Positions 5,553 through 6,118 of a stretch of 6,118 nucleotides of DNA are shown piece after piece; positions within the stretch are counted from its first letter, which is position 1, and each line of letters starts with the position of its first letter. Both the position numbers and the translations under genes were made by a program. The notes under the pieces were generated by a model. It worked only from the letters and a program-made list of their open reading frames with translations. It searched no databases and was not told the origin of the DNA. The DNA comes from UBA5186 sp040005095 (GTDB lineage Bacteria; Actinomycetota; Thermoleophilia; Gaiellales; Gaiellaceae), in assembly GCA_040005095.1 (NCBI GenBank), contig JBDTZN010000102.1, positions 1 through 6,118 on the forward strand, given 5' to 3'.

Positions 5553-6024
5553 CGACCAGGAGCCCGAGGAGGGCTCCCCCGAGCACGTCGAGGGGGTAGT
5601 GCACGCCGACGTAGACGCGCGAGAAGGCGATCGCGGCCGCGAGGAGATAGAAGAGCCAGGCGCGCTCGGGGACGGCGCGGGCCAGGACGAGCGCGGCCGC
5701 AAAGCTCGTGGCGGAGTGCCCGGACGGGAAAGAATGATCGTTCGGCAGGTGGACGAGCGGGTCGGGGGAGGGATCGCGCAGCGGCGGGCGATCGACGCGG
5801 ATAACGGACTTCAGCCCGAACGCGATCAGATCGGCTGAGGCGACCGCGCCAACGGTCAGCAGGAGCAAGCTGGGGCGGCGGAGCAGGAACGCCACCAGCG
5901 CGGCGATCCCGATCCACACGAGGCCGAGCGTGCCGATCCGCGAGAGGCCGACGAAGACCCAGTCGAGCCAGCCGACCCGGTGCAGGACGACGAAGCGCTC
6001 GAGGTGTCGGTCGAGGTGGGTCAT
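5494..6024 (-). CDS. PAP2-family membrane phosphatase
   Basis: A 176-aa membrane protein with about five to six hydrophobic segments. All three signatures of the PAP2 (type 2 phosphatidic acid phosphatase) superfamily are intact: K-x6-R-P at 72-80 (KSVIRVDRP), PSGH at 100-103, and SR-x5-H-x3-D at 135-146 (SRVYVGVHYPLD). His142 is the expected nucleophile, His103 the acid/base and Asp146 its helper. The enzyme should dephosphorylate a lipid phosphate at the membrane's outer face; undecaprenyl diphosphate, phosphatidic acid and phosphatidylglycerol phosphate are all possible, and sequence alone does not choose. The ATG at 6022-6024 is the only sensible start; GGAGG (6037-6041) is 12 bases away, a loose spacing. 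The sequence ATGA at the start would allow coupling to an upstream minus-strand gene, but none is demonstrated. The 3' end overlaps the four-span membrane gene by 59 bases. Confidence 0.92.
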   Translation of the reverse strand: MTHLDRHLERFVVLHRVGWLDWVFVGLSRIGTLGLVWIGIAALVAFLLRRPSLLLLTVGAVASADLIAFGLKSVIRVDRPPLRDPSPDPLVHLPNDHSFPSGHSATSFAAALVLARAVPERAWLFYLLAAAIAFSRVYVGVHYPLDVLGGALLGLLVATALLRLAGGLRRSPPETR

Positions 6025-6043
6025 GTGGCGCGCTGGCCTCCGG

Positions 6044-6055
6044 CCGGTCGACCGG
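6044..6055. promoter_or_regulatory. 12-bp perfect palindrome upstream of the PAP2 gene
   Basis: CCGGTCGACCGG is its own reverse complement and lies 20-31 bases before the PAP2 ATG. CGGTCG recurs at 6045-6050 and 6053-6058, so the element is both palindromic and directly repeated. The position suits an operator for a dimeric regulator, but palindromes of G and C are frequent by chance in such DNA. Confidence 0.3.
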
Positions 6056-6066
6056 TCGGTTCAGAC

Positions 6067-6090
6067 GGACGCGCGGGGACCCGCGCGTCC
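6067..6090. terminator. Strong GC-rich hairpin, possible terminator without a T-run
   Basis: GGACGCGCGGG (6067-6077) and CCCGCGCGTCC (6080-6090) pair perfectly over 11 bp with a two-base gap, which in practice opens to a 10-bp stem with a 4-base loop. GGAC recurs at 6094-6097 and could pair instead with GTCC at 6087-6090, so two folds compete. No T-run follows in either direction. The stretch 6025-6118 holds no convincing gene otherwise. The hairpin could separate the PAP2 gene from a gene beyond the right edge. Confidence 0.4.
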
Positions 6091-6118
6091 TGAGGACGGC
6101 ACCGCAAGCGGCGCCTCA

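Noticed and set aside
4797..5702. Long minus-strand frame across the zinc-ribbon gene and opposite the four-span gene
   Set aside because: The translation is charged, low-complexity sequence. The competing frames have transmembrane or cysteine-knuckle logic and plausible starts.

Overview
The window is GC-rich, densely coded DNA, and every gene is of ordinary chromosomal type. The GC bias, GTG starts, short gaps, start codons sitting 6-7 bases after a -10-like box, and alanine/arginine-rich proteins suggest a high-GC actinobacterium. A deep lineage such as Thermoleophilia is an inference from style only. No rRNA, tRNA, CRISPR array, transposon or phage gene is visible.

Left part (1-4482, minus strand): a four-GAF PP2C/SpoIIE-type serine phosphatase (903 aa) is followed after one base by a 500-aa membrane protein with a C-terminal spermidine-synthase-like methyltransferase fold. 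After a 70-base gap with a small hairpin comes the N-terminus of a secreted or anchored protein. It carries 22 consecutive threonines encoded by a 9-bp tandem repeat and runs off the left edge. The phosphatase and spermidine-synthase-like genes look translationally coupled; the third gene may or may not share their transcript.

Right part (4483-6118): four small genes alternate in direction. They are a 77-aa single-span membrane protein (+), a 69-aa four-cysteine zinc-ribbon protein (-), a four-span membrane protein of about 162 aa (+) and a PAP2-family phosphatase (-). The first convergent pair shares one CTAG for both stop codons. The second pair overlaps antisense by 59 bases. The last 94 bases hold a 12-bp palindrome and a strong GC-rich hairpin.

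The clearest regulatory theme is that three start codons have CATACT or TAGACT placed so that transcription would begin at or within one base of the start codon. This suggests leaderless mRNAs, and it revises one start from 5028 to 5064. I do not see a convincing new multi-gene system. The best leads are the phosphatase / spermidine-synthase-like pair, the poly-threonine protein and the leaderless promoter pattern.
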